Shown here: positions 1 through 11,300 of the stretch, piece by piece | How positions within the stretch are numbered: position 1 is the first letter of the stretch | How the letters are laid out: each line of letters begins with the position of its first letter | Source: Calocera cornea HHB12733 | Lineage: Eukaryota; Basidiomycota; Dacrymycetes; Dacrymycetales; Dacrymycetaceae | DNA length: 64,000 bases | Direction: 5' to 3' | Assembly: GCA_001632435.1 (NCBI GenBank) | Contig: KV423948.1 | Location: 117,075-181,074, forward strand | Position numbers and translations under genes: made by a program | The notes under the pieces: generated by a model | Seen by the model: only the letters and a program-made list of their open reading frames with translations | Database searches by the model: none | Told to the model about the DNA's origin: nothing

Positions 1-489
1 GGGTGTTACCCATCCGACCTTCGTGCTTGTCAAGTTGTCCATCGTCCTCCCGTCTCGATAGCTTTCTCCGCTGTGCCTCACATCTACAGTGCCAAATAAC
101 AGCGTGACTTACTTAACATGAGCCAAATTGAAAGGCTCATTGCTCAGGAGATCATATACAGTACCACGTTTTCAGTCCCCGCCACAGAGTGCCGATGCCC
201 TGAGAGGCTGAGCCTGGGCATTTACCGAATGCGTGCTGCCAGCAAGGGGCCCCAGACTCATACCGCAAAGCATACGCAACCTTGGCGCATTTAACATGCG
301 AGGAGGCCTCATGTGTTTGGGCTGGGGCGCAGTGGGAGTCCGGAAGCACAGAATCTCCTCAGTCGCCTTCCTCTCTCCCTGTAAGGCAAACGAGCATGTA
401 TTCGGTGACCGCTGGCAGCATCCATGAAGTGCAGCAATCCCGGGTACTGCTTACAGATAGGCGCCTAAGGATCGGCCAGTCCAATATCT
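1..489. other. Window edge, no gene recognised
   Basis: Several short open frames occur on both strands, but none has protein-like composition or a recognisable motif. This stretch most likely holds the upstream region of the membrane-protein gene that starts at 572 and possibly the untranslated end of a gene outside the window. Confidence 0.4.
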
Positions 490-496
490 TATATAA
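490..496 (+). promoter_or_regulatory. TATA box upstream of the membrane-protein gene
   Basis: TATATAA lies 76 bp upstream of the ATG at 572, a normal distance for a fungal core promoter. No other core element was resolved. Confidence 0.45.
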
Positions 497-571
497 GAGA
501 CTCTACAGACTATTGGCTCCTGCGTACGTCCAGTGTCATTTTCTTGCTTTGTCCGTGACATCATACGCAGA

Positions 572-2614
572 ATGCTGGGCTGGATTCCACAGCTGACCTA
601 CCCGGTAACTAGGCGGTTTGGGACGATCTTCAGCCTTATCACATGGCTTTTTCTTGGTGTACTTGCCGGTCTGTTGCTGGGTCAGTACATTCTGTTCCAA
701 CAAATGCTTGAGGCGTCCGCGTTGAACCGTCTGGTTCAGTCATCTCGTCTGCCGCGTATGGCTACGAGACCATCAGTATTTCAACTACCGACTTTAACTA
801 TACGCAGACGTTGGTATGTCTCGGTTTGGCCCTTCGGGCAAGTCGCGGCAGGTCTCAAGCTCCATGTGTTAGTGGTTTGACAAGTATATTCCTCAAGCAC
901 TCAAACCTAAATCGTCCAGCACCTGCCAACCGTTCACTTATCGGGTCGGCGATTCCTTCCGCACATCCACTCGACTCTTCACTTGGGTAATTGCAAATGT
1001 AGACCAAACCCGTGCGTGATCCCACTACTATCTGCGTCTGAATTTTCTCACCGGTCGCCAGAGGATGAGCAGGGCAACTGGGAAGCGGGGAGCTTATACA
1101 CTGCACTGCCATACAGCAACGTGGAAATGCAATACTGCGACGTAACCGACATCACAATCACTGTCGATCTCTATCAACGGATGACCCAGCTGGACGTGAG
1201 AGTTGAGCGTGTGCTGTTTTGTCAGTGACTGACCCGTATGAAGACTCGAATGATGTGCACCCTGCCTATCCCAATGTTGGCCACGACTACCGTGCTAGTC
1301 TCGCCCTTCCCCGGACGTGACACTTACTCCAACATACCCTCAACCGGAGTTACCACCTATAATGCAAGCGTAAACAATATAATCCGAGTTCCACTGGCAC
1401 AGTCGCCACAATCGAACGTGTCACTTGCCTTGGATTACCTGGGGCAAGACTTGATGGACTCCCTGTATGGTCTATTTGTATCCAGTAGTGAAGCGACTCC
1501 GACGGTTTACGGGATCCAAGCCATCTTTTCGGGCTCAGACAGGACCACTTGGTGTCCTATAGTGTTCATCGGGGAGCCAGGGTGGTGCCCCTCTCCAGAC
1601 GAGTTCGAAGTACCTCAATATGAGTACGTGCTTGGCTTGACGCCTGGCAATCGTTCGCTGAAGCTTCAGGACGGCAGCTTTGGTGCCCAGCAATTCAGTT
1701 TCTTGAAGAACCTGCAGCAAGAGTCGGTGTATGACCCATGGAATCCAGCCGTCGTCCCCTTCTCGTTCAACGGCTCCCTGAACAATATGATCAGAGCAAT
1801 GCATTCGGCTGCCCGGGCAGATTTCGGCTCTGCACGGCCCAACAATATATTCCAGAATGCGAGCGCTCTGCAGCAGCAGCTTACTAGGACGGCCGCACTA
1901 ACATTGAATGGAGCGGCATTGTCTTATAACCTTGGTTGTAACACGAGTGTTCTCTGCGGTGCAGCGCAACTGCTTGGCTGGTCACCCAATCCTGGCGGCC
2001 AGTCTGGGTTTACCGGGTTACCTCTAACTTCTACTGGACCAAGTATAATCGAGACGACGTATCTGTGCAATCGCCAGGTGTGCATACTATGCATGATTTT
2101 GGTTGCAAGCATTCAAATCTAATGCGCCCGTTATTTAGGCGCAAAAATCGGCAGCCGAGCTCTTCTTCTCGATCACATCCGGTACCTGGTCCAACTTATT
2201 TGGTAGGCTGACTCGCCGACAGCACTCTCTCGTTTTCCTCTGATCATGGGTCCCTTCAGCCGCATATGGTGCTTGGATGTTCATTAGTACTTGGTTCCTC
2301 AAGAAGAAAAGGACAGACCGTGAGTCTTTAAGCTCTTTCCAGCGATCGATCGTGCTCACATATGTGGTCCATAAGCCAACGTTTGCGAAGGGCACCTGGC
2401 CAGTAACAGTTCCGCCGTCCGCGTCAAACGTACCGTCTCTGAACAACCGCTGCTATCAACATCAAACCCAGCCAACAACAGCGACGCAGCGAGCTTTGAT
2501 GCAAAGTCACAAGCTGATGTGACCGTTGACGAGGAGACGGGCAACAGTTATGAGCTGGGAGTAATACCAATCCTGCCTCGTGTTGGGAGCGCTCGTGGCT
2601 ACAAACAGCTGTAG
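572..2614 (+). CDS. Putative extracytoplasmic membrane protein, fungal family of unknown function
   Basis: I infer a gene of at least six exons. The ATG at 572 opens a hydrophobic N-terminal segment (GTIFSLITWLFLG). A 57-nt intron (656-712) then restores frame, giving a region that contains ISTTDFNYTQTLWFDKYIPQ, followed by TCQPFTYRVGDSFRTSTRLFTW. The largest exon (about 1250-2080) is rich in N-x-S/T sequons (for example NAS, NVS, NRS, NGS, NTS), as expected for a glycosylated outer domain. A second hydrophobic stretch near 2265-2300 (AYGAWMFISTWFLKKKR) ends in basic residues, like a membrane stop. An acidic, Ser/Asn-rich tail follows (SDAASFDAKSQADVTVDEET). The pattern suggests a protein anchored by terminal membrane segments with a large glycosylated loop outside. 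I know similar uncharacterised proteins from Agaricomycetes. The function is unknown, and the last two exon borders and the stop at 2612 are tentative. Confidence 0.6.
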
Positions 2615-2797
2615 ACCATACATCTCTATCTCGTATGGTATTTTCTCGCTCCGACTTCCCATATGCCATTTCTTTTGGACTGTCGTAGCGGCCCCTCTGC
2701 ATGTATTGCGCCATTCATCAGGCATGCGTATTGTTTGCCCTGATAGAGACATCAGGTTACACGGCACTCTCATTCCTACGCGCGGGTCGATCACAGT

Positions 2798-3996
2798 TCA
2801 GGCCAGAGCAGTCACCCTCGCTACCATACTATCCCCAACGTCTATCCTTAGCAAGTCACTGGGCGAGGTCTCCTGCTGCACGGCCCAGTCGTACGCCTCC
2901 GCAAGGATCGTGTCCGTCAGCGGTATCGAGTGCCGCGCAAATACTCGTATCAGATTGCTGACCCGCGAGATGGCCGCTCTTGTCTCCATATCAATGTCCT
3001 TCGAAAAATCAGCACGCGATTGGACTGAGCCGCCGGAAGTATACGCACATCGTTCTTGTTGGAGTACACTGCCTCGGCGTCGAACCCCTCCTCTCCTTCT
3101 CTCTGGTTCTCCGCAACATGCTTCGCAATCCATATGTAGCCGTTCATCCCAAGAATGAGGTCAACGCCGCAAGGCAGTGAACAGAAGTGGGAGTTTCGGC
3201 GGCGGATGAGAACTGGTGACACAGTCACGAGTTGGCCGTTACGTAGCTATCACCATCGTTAGAGCCCTTCTCAATATACCATGACGGACGGAACATACTT
3301 TTCCATATTTCAGTGACCGCGTGTGCAAACTCAACGCTCCATCCCCATGCATCGGCTGCACCTCAGCCACCAGCAAATCTCCTTCCTCAAAGAACTTGCG
3401 CATCTCGAGCTCATCACTCTCCAATTTTCGTCTCTGCAGCATATCATCAGATCATTGATGGATACATGTCGATACGGGCGCACCTGCACACCACCAGGAA
3501 GATTGACAGAGGAGAGCCTAAGAAGCGCGTCTTGATGACTGTTCACATCCACCTTCCACCTTGCAGCCTGAACCTCGGTGATCCTGCCGACTACCAGATC
3601 TCCAACCTCGCCATGATACCTGAAGCCGTAGGTTAGCTCATATCGGATGCAAGGAGACAAGGCACATACCTGGCGCGCAACGCTCGCACGGACACCAGCT
3701 TGTTCACCCTCTCCACCGTCCCGCTCAATGACGCCACCACATCATTGTCTTCCACAAACGTGCCATGTCCTCTGTATCATTTCGTCAGATCACTGTTCTC
3801 GTCTGCACTACATATCCACACACCTCATGAACTGCGTCGCAGAAGTGATGATCTCTCCTGGTGAGGTGAGCTTCTGCACGCCCTCGTCGTCAAAGTCGTA
3901 GTCCAGGTCCATGGCATCCTCTCGTCTCCGCGCATCTCCAGAGCTACTTCCCCGCCATTTAGATGAAGATGCGACGGGGCCGAGGATCGTGAACAT
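2798..3996 (-). CDS. RRP4: Exosome complex component RRP4
   Basis: RRP4 is one of the three S1/KH cap subunits of the nuclear and cytoplasmic RNA exosome (3'-5' RNA processing and decay). I join about six exons into roughly 315 residues. The N-terminal part carries the segment [20 protein letters not shown]. The S1 domain covers [20 protein letters not shown] and SVNLPGG. The KH-like part has the family signature [20 protein letters not shown] followed by NGYIWIAKH. The C-terminal helices end in [20 protein letters not shown]. The ATG at 3996 (MFTILGP) is the first ATG of the frame; an upstream TTG at 4014 is less likely. The 3' end is convergent with the gene ending at 2614. The start is 166 bp from the divergent GEP4 gene, so the two probably share a promoter. 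No breaks were seen. Confidence 0.9.
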
Positions 3997-4162
3997 CGTC
4001 AGGTGAGATCGCAATGCAGGTCAGTTATGGAGCAAGAGTTTGCAGGAGCGCCCAACGTCAATTTGGTGCGTCGGGGTTGGCGGCAGGGTCCAAAATATCT
4101 AATCGCCGACAGCACGCTCTCTCGAGGTTCGCGCACATACCCTTCGACGAGCACGGCTCTCA

Positions 4163-5164
4163 ATGCCATTCCTCCATCATGCCGTCACCACACTGCGTAT
4201 CATAACGAAGCCCTCGGTGGTTGTGCCCAATCTGACTGTACGATGTATGCGTTCTCTGTACTCTTGTCGTCCCGGCGTAGGCTGATATTCGCGTCACAGC
4301 TGTTGCGAATATCAACTTCAAGAAACTGCGGGATGCTGGGTATGAGGGTGTCGTTATTGACAGAGACAATTGTCTCGTACGGTTTCTCGCTTCTTCCCAG
4401 GTGTATCTCCAACTGATGCGTGGGTATAGACAAAACCTAGGCAGGACGATCTGGTCCCCTCACTCAAGGTGCGCATCGCACTGTCTACCTCACAGCACTG
4501 GCTGAACGAACCTACAGGATGCATGGGCAGACTGCCACAAGGCGTTTGGCCCCGACCGCATCCTCATCGTGAGCAATTCAGCCGGCACCTCAAAGGACGC
4601 GTCCTTCCTTCAGGTACGCATCTAGCCACCCGGGCCCATGCTCTTTGCTCAAGCTTTACGCAGGCCGAAGCCCTAACACGTAATCTCGGTGCTCCCGTTC
4701 TGCTGCACGAGGCACCGAAGCCGTGGGTCGTCAAGCCTATCTTGCATTACTTTGCCGATCTCCCGCCTTTATCGGCCCCGTCGGCAGCGGCGCAGCCAAA
4801 GCTTGAAGCAGAGCCGGCGACACCTCGGAAGCCGATCCCACCACGATTACTCGTGATCGGCGACAGAATATCAACAGACATCCTCCTAGGGAGCCGACTG
4901 CAAGGCTCCTTCAGTATCTGGACGAAGAAGGTCTGGCAGGAGGAGAGTTTCGGGGTCAGAGTCGCTCGATTGCTCGAGGACGGGGTGCTATTTGGGGTGA
5001 CGAGATGGCGGGTATGGCGCAGGAAGCGGCGAGGGCTGGAGCCGGAGGTGGATACTGCACAGGTATTCGTGAAGAACGAGCCCGTAGTGGAGGAGCCGGC
5101 AGAGTCAACGTGGTGGAACTCGATCGTATCGCGCGTTCGAGGCCTGCTCCCCAAAGCCACCTGA
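4163..5164 (+). CDS. GEP4: Mitochondrial phosphatidylglycerophosphatase GEP4 (HAD family)
   Basis: GEP4 dephosphorylates phosphatidylglycerol phosphate to phosphatidylglycerol in cardiolipin synthesis at the mitochondrial inner membrane. The start at 4163 gives MPFLHHAVTTLRIITKPSVV and then VPNLT before the first intron, matching the usual N-terminus of the family. HAD motifs appear in order: motif I DRDNC (nucleophile and second Asp), motif II SNSAG, the lysine region KPWVVKPI, and motif IV GDRISTD. Five or six short introns are needed; they restore frame at LTADIRV, CLTKPRQDD, LKDAWADCHK and SFLQAEALTRN. The C-terminal extension (WRVWRRKRRG) is basic. The gene is divergent from RRP4. All catalytic motifs are present, so I judge it functional. 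Confidence 0.9.
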
Positions 5165-5517
5165 TACATCCCTCTGCTCAATGCATTCTATCAACCCAAC
5201 CCGAGTCGTTTCCGGAGCCCACAAGCTCTACTGCAGCACGAGGAGCGCGTATTGATAGGCACTACCCTTTGCCCGAAACCGCTCGATTTGCTAACACGCG
5301 AAGCACTCGGAGGACCGCCCCTCGCGCATTATCAGTCGCGTCGCCACATGGCCGTTTCGGTGCTGTCCGATCCCTTATCTTGTGCCCGGCTGCCCCACAT
5401 TTCTTGGGTCCACCATGCACATCGTATATAGCACACCGACGCCAGCCAGTGCTTGCACGCTGTCGGCTCTGTTTCTGACAGGTTTGGATACACCATAGAC
5501 TTAGACGGCCATCTGCG
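5165..5517. other. Intergenic region, nothing recognised
   Basis: This is the roughly 350-bp spacer between the GEP4 stop and the agmatinase ATG. It presumably holds a 3' UTR and a promoter. No TATA box or RNA structure was identified. Confidence 0.4.
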
Positions 5518-7196
5518 ATGCCGATCCGCTCCTTCCTCCCTCTCGCGGCGCTACTCTCCCTAGCCACTGCGGCGCAAACACCGTTCAGGCCTCAGCAGCC
5601 CGCCGAGCACATATCCGCAGCGGTCAACTACGAAGCCCTGTTCTCTGCGCCGACGATCAATGGACCGTACGGAGCGAGCAATGCGTTCAGCGATGACAGC
5701 TGGAGTCTCATGAGCTTTGGGTATGCGGACCCGCTCCGGTGCTTTGGCACAGATAAGGAGACGCCGTTCGATGTTGCGATCATTGGTGCGCACGGCTCTA
5801 CCGATTCCATCTTCGCGGTGCTGATACGGCGCATGTAGGCGCACCATTTGACACGACTACAAGCTACCGGCCTGGAGCCCGTTTCGGACCGATGGGCATT
5901 CGGCAAGGCTCCCGGCGCATGCACATCGGTTCGATCAACGTGCCCTACAAAACTCGCGTGACCGACCATTTACATGTCGTCGACTGCGGTGATGTCCGTG
6001 AGTATTATTATCCAAGGGAGCTCGCGCGTGCTCTGATACTGCATCAGCGATGACCTTCGTGGACAACAAGGTCGCAATCCGGCAGCTGGAGACGGCCAAC
6101 GCCGACCTCGTCCAGCGCTCAAGCGCAACGGCCTTCAACGGCAGCTCCATCGCAAAGGACGGCAAGTTCCACCCGCGCGTGCTCACGCTCGGTGGGGACC
6201 ACACGATCACCCTGCCCCTGCTGCGCGGGGTCGCAAAGGTGTACGGGCCGGTCAGCGTGATCCACTTTGACAGCCATATTGGTGAGCCTTCCGCTGCGCG
6301 CGTCGGAAGAGGCTCACTCATGCAGATTCTAAACATGGGCTGTACAAAAAAGATACATGGAGGCCTGGGACTTATGTGAGTTATGCTCATCCTCGGAGGA
6401 ACGCAGTTTGACTGATTCTCCAGGAGGGCGGTCCGTGGCTCCCCGGTGAGGAAGTGCCGGTGACGCACGGCTCCTACTTCTGGTACGCGGCGCAGGAGGG
6501 CTTGCTAGCGCCGAACAACACCAACATCGTGCGTCCTCTCCCCTCCCTCCCTTCCTTGAAGCTCAGATGACGACAACCGCCTGGTGTAGCACGTCGGTAT
6601 CCGGAACGCCCTCCAGACGTGGGGGGACTACGAGAACGACTACGAGGTCGGGTTCGTCATTTCGCACGCGGAGGACATCGAAGAGGTCGGGTGGAGGGGA
6701 ATCGTCAAGCGCATCCGAGAGGTTGTGGGGGAGAACCCGGTGTACAGTGCGCATTCCTCCTGTTGCGGGAGGGTGAGACGCTAATGATGTTGCGTAGTCA
6801 CCCTCGACATCGACGTGCTCGACCCGGCCCAAGCGCCCGCGACGGGAACGTAAGTGCCTCCCGAACAGCAACCGCTGCAGACTCATGCTGAACAATATTG
6901 CCGTCAGGCCCGAGATTGGCGGCTTTAGCACGCGCGAGATCAAGCAGATCCTCAAGGGCCTCAGAGGGCTCAAGATCGTCGGCGCGGACATCGTCGAGGT
7001 CGCCCCGGCGTATGACACGCAAGGTGCGTCGCCCTGCGCTCTTCTCTCCTCCTTCATCCTGGTGCCCCTCTTGCGGGACAAACTCGTTGGTGCCAATGTA
7101 CTGACTGTTGGGACAGCGGAGATCACCCAGATCGCGGCGGCGAACATTGGGTGGGACATCCTCGCGCTTATGGCGGAGACGCCGTTGTCGGATTAG
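5518..7196 (+). CDS. Agmatinase/arginase-family ureohydrolase with signal peptide
   Basis: This predicted binuclear-manganese ureohydrolase is of the agmatinase type (agmatine to putrescine plus urea). The N-terminus MPIRSFLPLAALLSLATAAQ has a basic start, a hydrophobic core and a small-residue cleavage region, so entry into the secretory pathway is likely. Metal-ligand motifs are visible in order: GGDHTI, HFDSHID, and DIDVLDPAQAPATGTPE. The ending EVAPAYD, then ITQIAAANIGWDIL, is also typical. The frame needs about seven introns. At the second metal motif, using the acceptor after the A-rich run near 6349 gives the family sequence HIDTWRPGTY. Substrate specificity cannot be fixed by eye (agmatine, guanidinobutyrate or another guanidino compound). 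It lies just downstream of GEP4, on the same strand, with its own spacer. Confidence 0.85.
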
Positions 7197-7392
7197 ATGG
7201 GTCAAAAAAGAACGGATGGGGTATAGGTAACTTATGGTTGATTGGAGGTATCATGTAGCGCACTATGTGGACTTTGTGGGGGTATGTGGATGGATGGAAT
7301 GGGAGAGGGGAGATGGAAAATAAAAAATGGAAATAAATGGATGGTCGACTGTGACGGCACAGTTGGAAAAATGGGTTGCTGTTCCGGGGGGA

Positions 7393-8018
7393 TCATTGCT
7401 CTGCTGGCTGGAAGCGGTTGTAGTACGCTTTTGTGCGGGCTTCGACAACTTCCTGCGTCGTTTCCGGCAGGTCTTCGATGAAGCGGCCTGGCAGAGATGT
7501 AAGCGGAACCTCGCTGTAAGATGTAAGGCTGCCGTGCACCTGGCGACCCGGCAAAGAGCGACAGCGCGGGGACGACCGTATTCGGCGGGAGGACGGTGCC
7601 GTCGGCGATGCGCGCGCAGTCCTTGATAATAGCGAATTTCCCAATGACACAGTTCCGGCCAATGACGACCCAGGAGCCGATCTGCGCGGCCTCCACGACG
7701 CTTCCCTCGCCGATATGGACGCCGTCGCCGATCTTCATCGGGTAGAAGTTGAACGCGCCCTTGTACGTCTTGTACGGCGGTCTGACCACGACGCCTTCCC
7801 CAACCAAGCAATACCGGCCGAGGGTGATGACGACGGTCGGGGCGGACCCGGCCTTGCGCAGGTCGCCCCGGAGCACCGCGCTGGGCGAGATGATCGACTT
7901 GCCGCCCAGGACGATGTTCTGAGGCCCCGAGATGGTCGCGCGGCGCGAGACTTTGTTCCCCGTGTCGGTCTCGATGTACGCGGACTTTGGGTAGGTCGTC
8001 ACGGGGGCGAAGGACATG
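7393..8018 (-). CDS. DCTN5: Dynactin subunit 5 (p25)
   Basis: This is the p25 subunit of the dynactin pointed-end complex, a left-handed beta-helix protein that helps dynein bind cargo such as early endosomes. The ATG at 8018 gives MSFAPVTTYPKSAYIETDTG. The hexapeptide-repeat part runs through ISGPQNIVLGGKSIISPSAV, LGRYCLVGEGVVVRPP and IGDGVHIGEGSVVEAAQIGS to FAIIKDCARIADGTVLPPN. The last exon encodes EVPLTSLPGRFIEDLPETTQ and ends at 7393. The joining intron is small (about 34 nt if the donor follows LFAG) and its donor is weak, so this junction is the least certain point. The gene is divergent from TRAPPC11, with 304 bp between start codons. Confidence 0.88.
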
Positions 8019-8322
8019 CTCTGGCCTGGGTTGGGGGTTGGGAGTGCTCGGGGTGCTCGGGGTGCTGGGGTATGGGACGTGCTGTTGGGCCCGGGAGGGG
8101 GGGAGAGCGATGTTGTGGGCGGTGGTGGGCGGTCATGCCGGGAGGGCACTACGATCCGGGGCCGAGCGTGGCTCCGCCTCCGCCTCCGCCCAGCCAAAAT
8201 CGGGTCGTGCTCCTACCGCCGCCACATCGGCACACACTGTCCACCATACTCCCACACTCCCCTGCCAGCCCGGCGCATACATCTCGTTCTCCGCGCACGC
8301 AGCGTGGCAGCGTGAGCCCCGG

Positions 8323-11300
8323 ATGAACTCGTACCCCTCTGAGCTGCTCCTGCAGCTCGCTCCCCTCATGTTCGTAGCCGGCCTCGAGGCGTTTCCCCCG
8401 CCCGTTCCCACCACTACCGCTACTGCCCCTGCTACAGGCTCCAGTTCATCCTCCAACTCCGCCTCACCACCCCCTGCCAATGGCGTGCAGAGCGGCGACG
8501 CGCACCCACTTCCGCTCACACCCCCCGAGATCAACGGTACCAGCAGCAGCGCAAGCACAGGGACGACAGAAGCAGAGTTCGCCCTGCTCGCGCACCGGCT
8601 CAGGAAGACACTGGGAGTGCATAGGAAGTCGAGCGTGTGGGACCCGGAAAGGGGGAAGGACTTTGATGTGCTCTTGGTCGACAAGGTGCGCTTTCCCTTT
8701 CCCCGCAACCAAGTGTATTGACCGAGTGTGATGATGACTGTCGATTGAATAGACGGTTCGCTTCCCCCCACGCAAGATCCTCCCGCCCACCTCCTCCCCC
8801 ATCCCGTCCGACCCGCTCCCGCACTCCCCCCTCTCGCCCCTAACCCCCACCTCGCCCCTCTACCCCGACGGGCTCATCGCCCCCATCTGGGTGCGCAAGC
8901 ACACCACCCTCATCCCCTCCGTGTTCGTCCTCTTCCTGCGCCTGCCGGACGTGGGGCAGCAGGGGGCGCTGCCCACTGAGCGGGAGGTGGAGGAGCAGCG
9001 CGAGAGGGATGCCGAGCTAGCTAGGGAGATCGCGGAAAGGAAGAGAGGCACCGCAGAGAGGGGGATCAAGCTTACTGTCGTGCTGTTGGCGACGAGGGCC
9101 ATGCTGGGTAAGTCTCCCATCCTCCTTCATTCCACCATCCCGAAGCAGGGATGCAGCGCATCATCCCACTTCCGTCTCCCCTTCTCCAATGCACCGTAGA
9201 CCGCCAGCTAACCCCTACGCAGACGACACCTCCCTCGACGCGCGCCTCTCCTCCCTGCGCCGGCTGGCTCAGCTAGACTCCCGCGCAGCGCTCTTTGTCC
9301 TCTCCCCCGTCTCCCCCTCCGAGCTGCACGAATTCGTCGCCTCCCTCCGCTCCGCCCTGCACCCCGTAGCCCAAGCGTACTACGCCAACCACAGCAAGAC
9401 CACGCGGCGGAAGAGGAGCAGGCCGCACCAGGCCACCGGGCCGCCGCCGCAGGGGGGCGGGCCGCCTAGGCCGTTGAGGCCCGAGGGGTGGGCGGTCAGG
9501 TATGAGTATAAGATGGGGGTGTTTGCGGAGTTTCGGGGGGAGTGGGAGCTGGCTAGAAAGTGCGTGCTCTCTCGGCCTCTTGATATTGAAGCATGGGCTG
9601 ATGATGTGATAGGCACTTTGAGGACTGCTGGAGCGCGCTGCTGGACATGTTTAGCTCGACTGCGATCTTGCCGCCCCGGACCAAGAGGTGGGCGGAGGCG
9701 AAGGTGCTCGCTGATACTGTTTCGTTCAAGGTCCGCCCCTCCGCCGTCCGTACCTGGATGTACACTAATCCCCAACCCCAGATCGTCAAATTCTACCTCT
9801 ACCAATCCTCCTCGCATGCGGCAGTCCGGCAATTCCGCGGCCACCTCTCGCGCTTCACCGACCTCTCTCGGGGCTGGGGGATGGGCGAGGAGACGGTCGA
9901 GTTCTGGGGCTGGGCAGCAAGGCAGTACCGGCTCCTGTCCGAGCTGCTCGAAGCGGGCTTGGCGTCGTCCCACCCTGTCCTCCTCCCCTCGCTCGCCCCC
10001 GCCCCGGCGGGAGGGCTGAACACGCACTACCCGCACCTGCAGCAGCCCGGCCAGCCGCTTCCCATCGCCGGCTCTAACCCGTCCGACGCGCTCGTCGGCC
10101 CCGCATACTGGTATCTCTGCGCGGCCGAGTGCACGCGCGAGCGGCGCAAGCGCTGGCTGGCCCTGGTGGAGCAGACGCCGGAGGAGGCGCGCTCCCACGC
10201 CAGCTTCCAGAACGAGAAGAAGGTCGACCATCAGGCCGTCGTCAGGGAGCTGTATACCAAGGCGTACGAGCTGTTCAAGAAGCACGCTTCGGCTGCGACG
10301 GCGGGAGCGGCGGGGGACCAGCAGAGGCTGCCGTTCTACGTTGCGTTCCGGGTCGCCGAGGCGTACTTCGAAGCGGGGGAATGGGAGACGTCTGTCCGGT
10401 ACGCCGTACCACCCCTGTCCCATGCATACATGTGCTGATAGCAGCCGCACGCAGGTTCTTCGAGCGCACCGCAAAGCTCTACAGGCGCGAGCACTGGCCC
10501 GCGCTCCTCCTGCCCATCCTGCGCATGTGGCACCAGTGCGCCAAGCAGCTGGCGGACGTCCAAGCTGTCGTGCGCCTCACGCTCGAGCTGATGGCTGCGG
10601 GCGAGGAGGGGCTCGAGGAGGAGCTGATGGCTGTGCTAGGCACTACTACTGCGCCTCCTGCAGCCAGCGGGGACGGGGTGCTGGTGCTGGATTTGGGCGG
10701 GGGTGAGAGTCTGAGTGAGTGCGTTTTGGGGGTTGGGCCGGGCCGTGCTAATCGTTTGGGCGCAGTGTCGGCTTCGGTAACATTCTGGGAGCACGAGGTC
10801 TATCCCGGCGAGGCGGCCTCGTTCCAGATCCAGATCGCCGCTCCCCCAACTCTGGACCTCTCCACACTGCCCATCTCGGCACTTCGGATAGAACTGGAGA
10901 ACGAGCAGGCGCCCTTAGTCATTTCGCATGTGGATGCGGAAGAATTCGAGTCGATCGCAGACGGCGCGATGCAGTGTGTCGACATCGGCGAGGTGTCGGA
11001 GCCGAAAGATGTCTCTGCCAACCTGCGGTGGAGTCGGGGCGAGGTCAAGGTCTTCCGAGGGACCTGGACGTCAGCGGTTCCTGTGGAACTGAGGGTGAGC
11101 CCGTCCCCAAGACTGAATATATACCCAGTCTGAACTGTGCCCATTATCAGGTTGTGGCCGCTGTCCTTTGCATCAGCCAGGGGACTTGGAACATCGAGGT
11201 CCCCTTGGATCCGAATATCCTCAGCATCCCAGCGCCCTCTCCCGCCCGATGGCTGCAGCCGCCTCCGGAGAAGACAAACTTTTTGAAAATCCCTGAGGAC

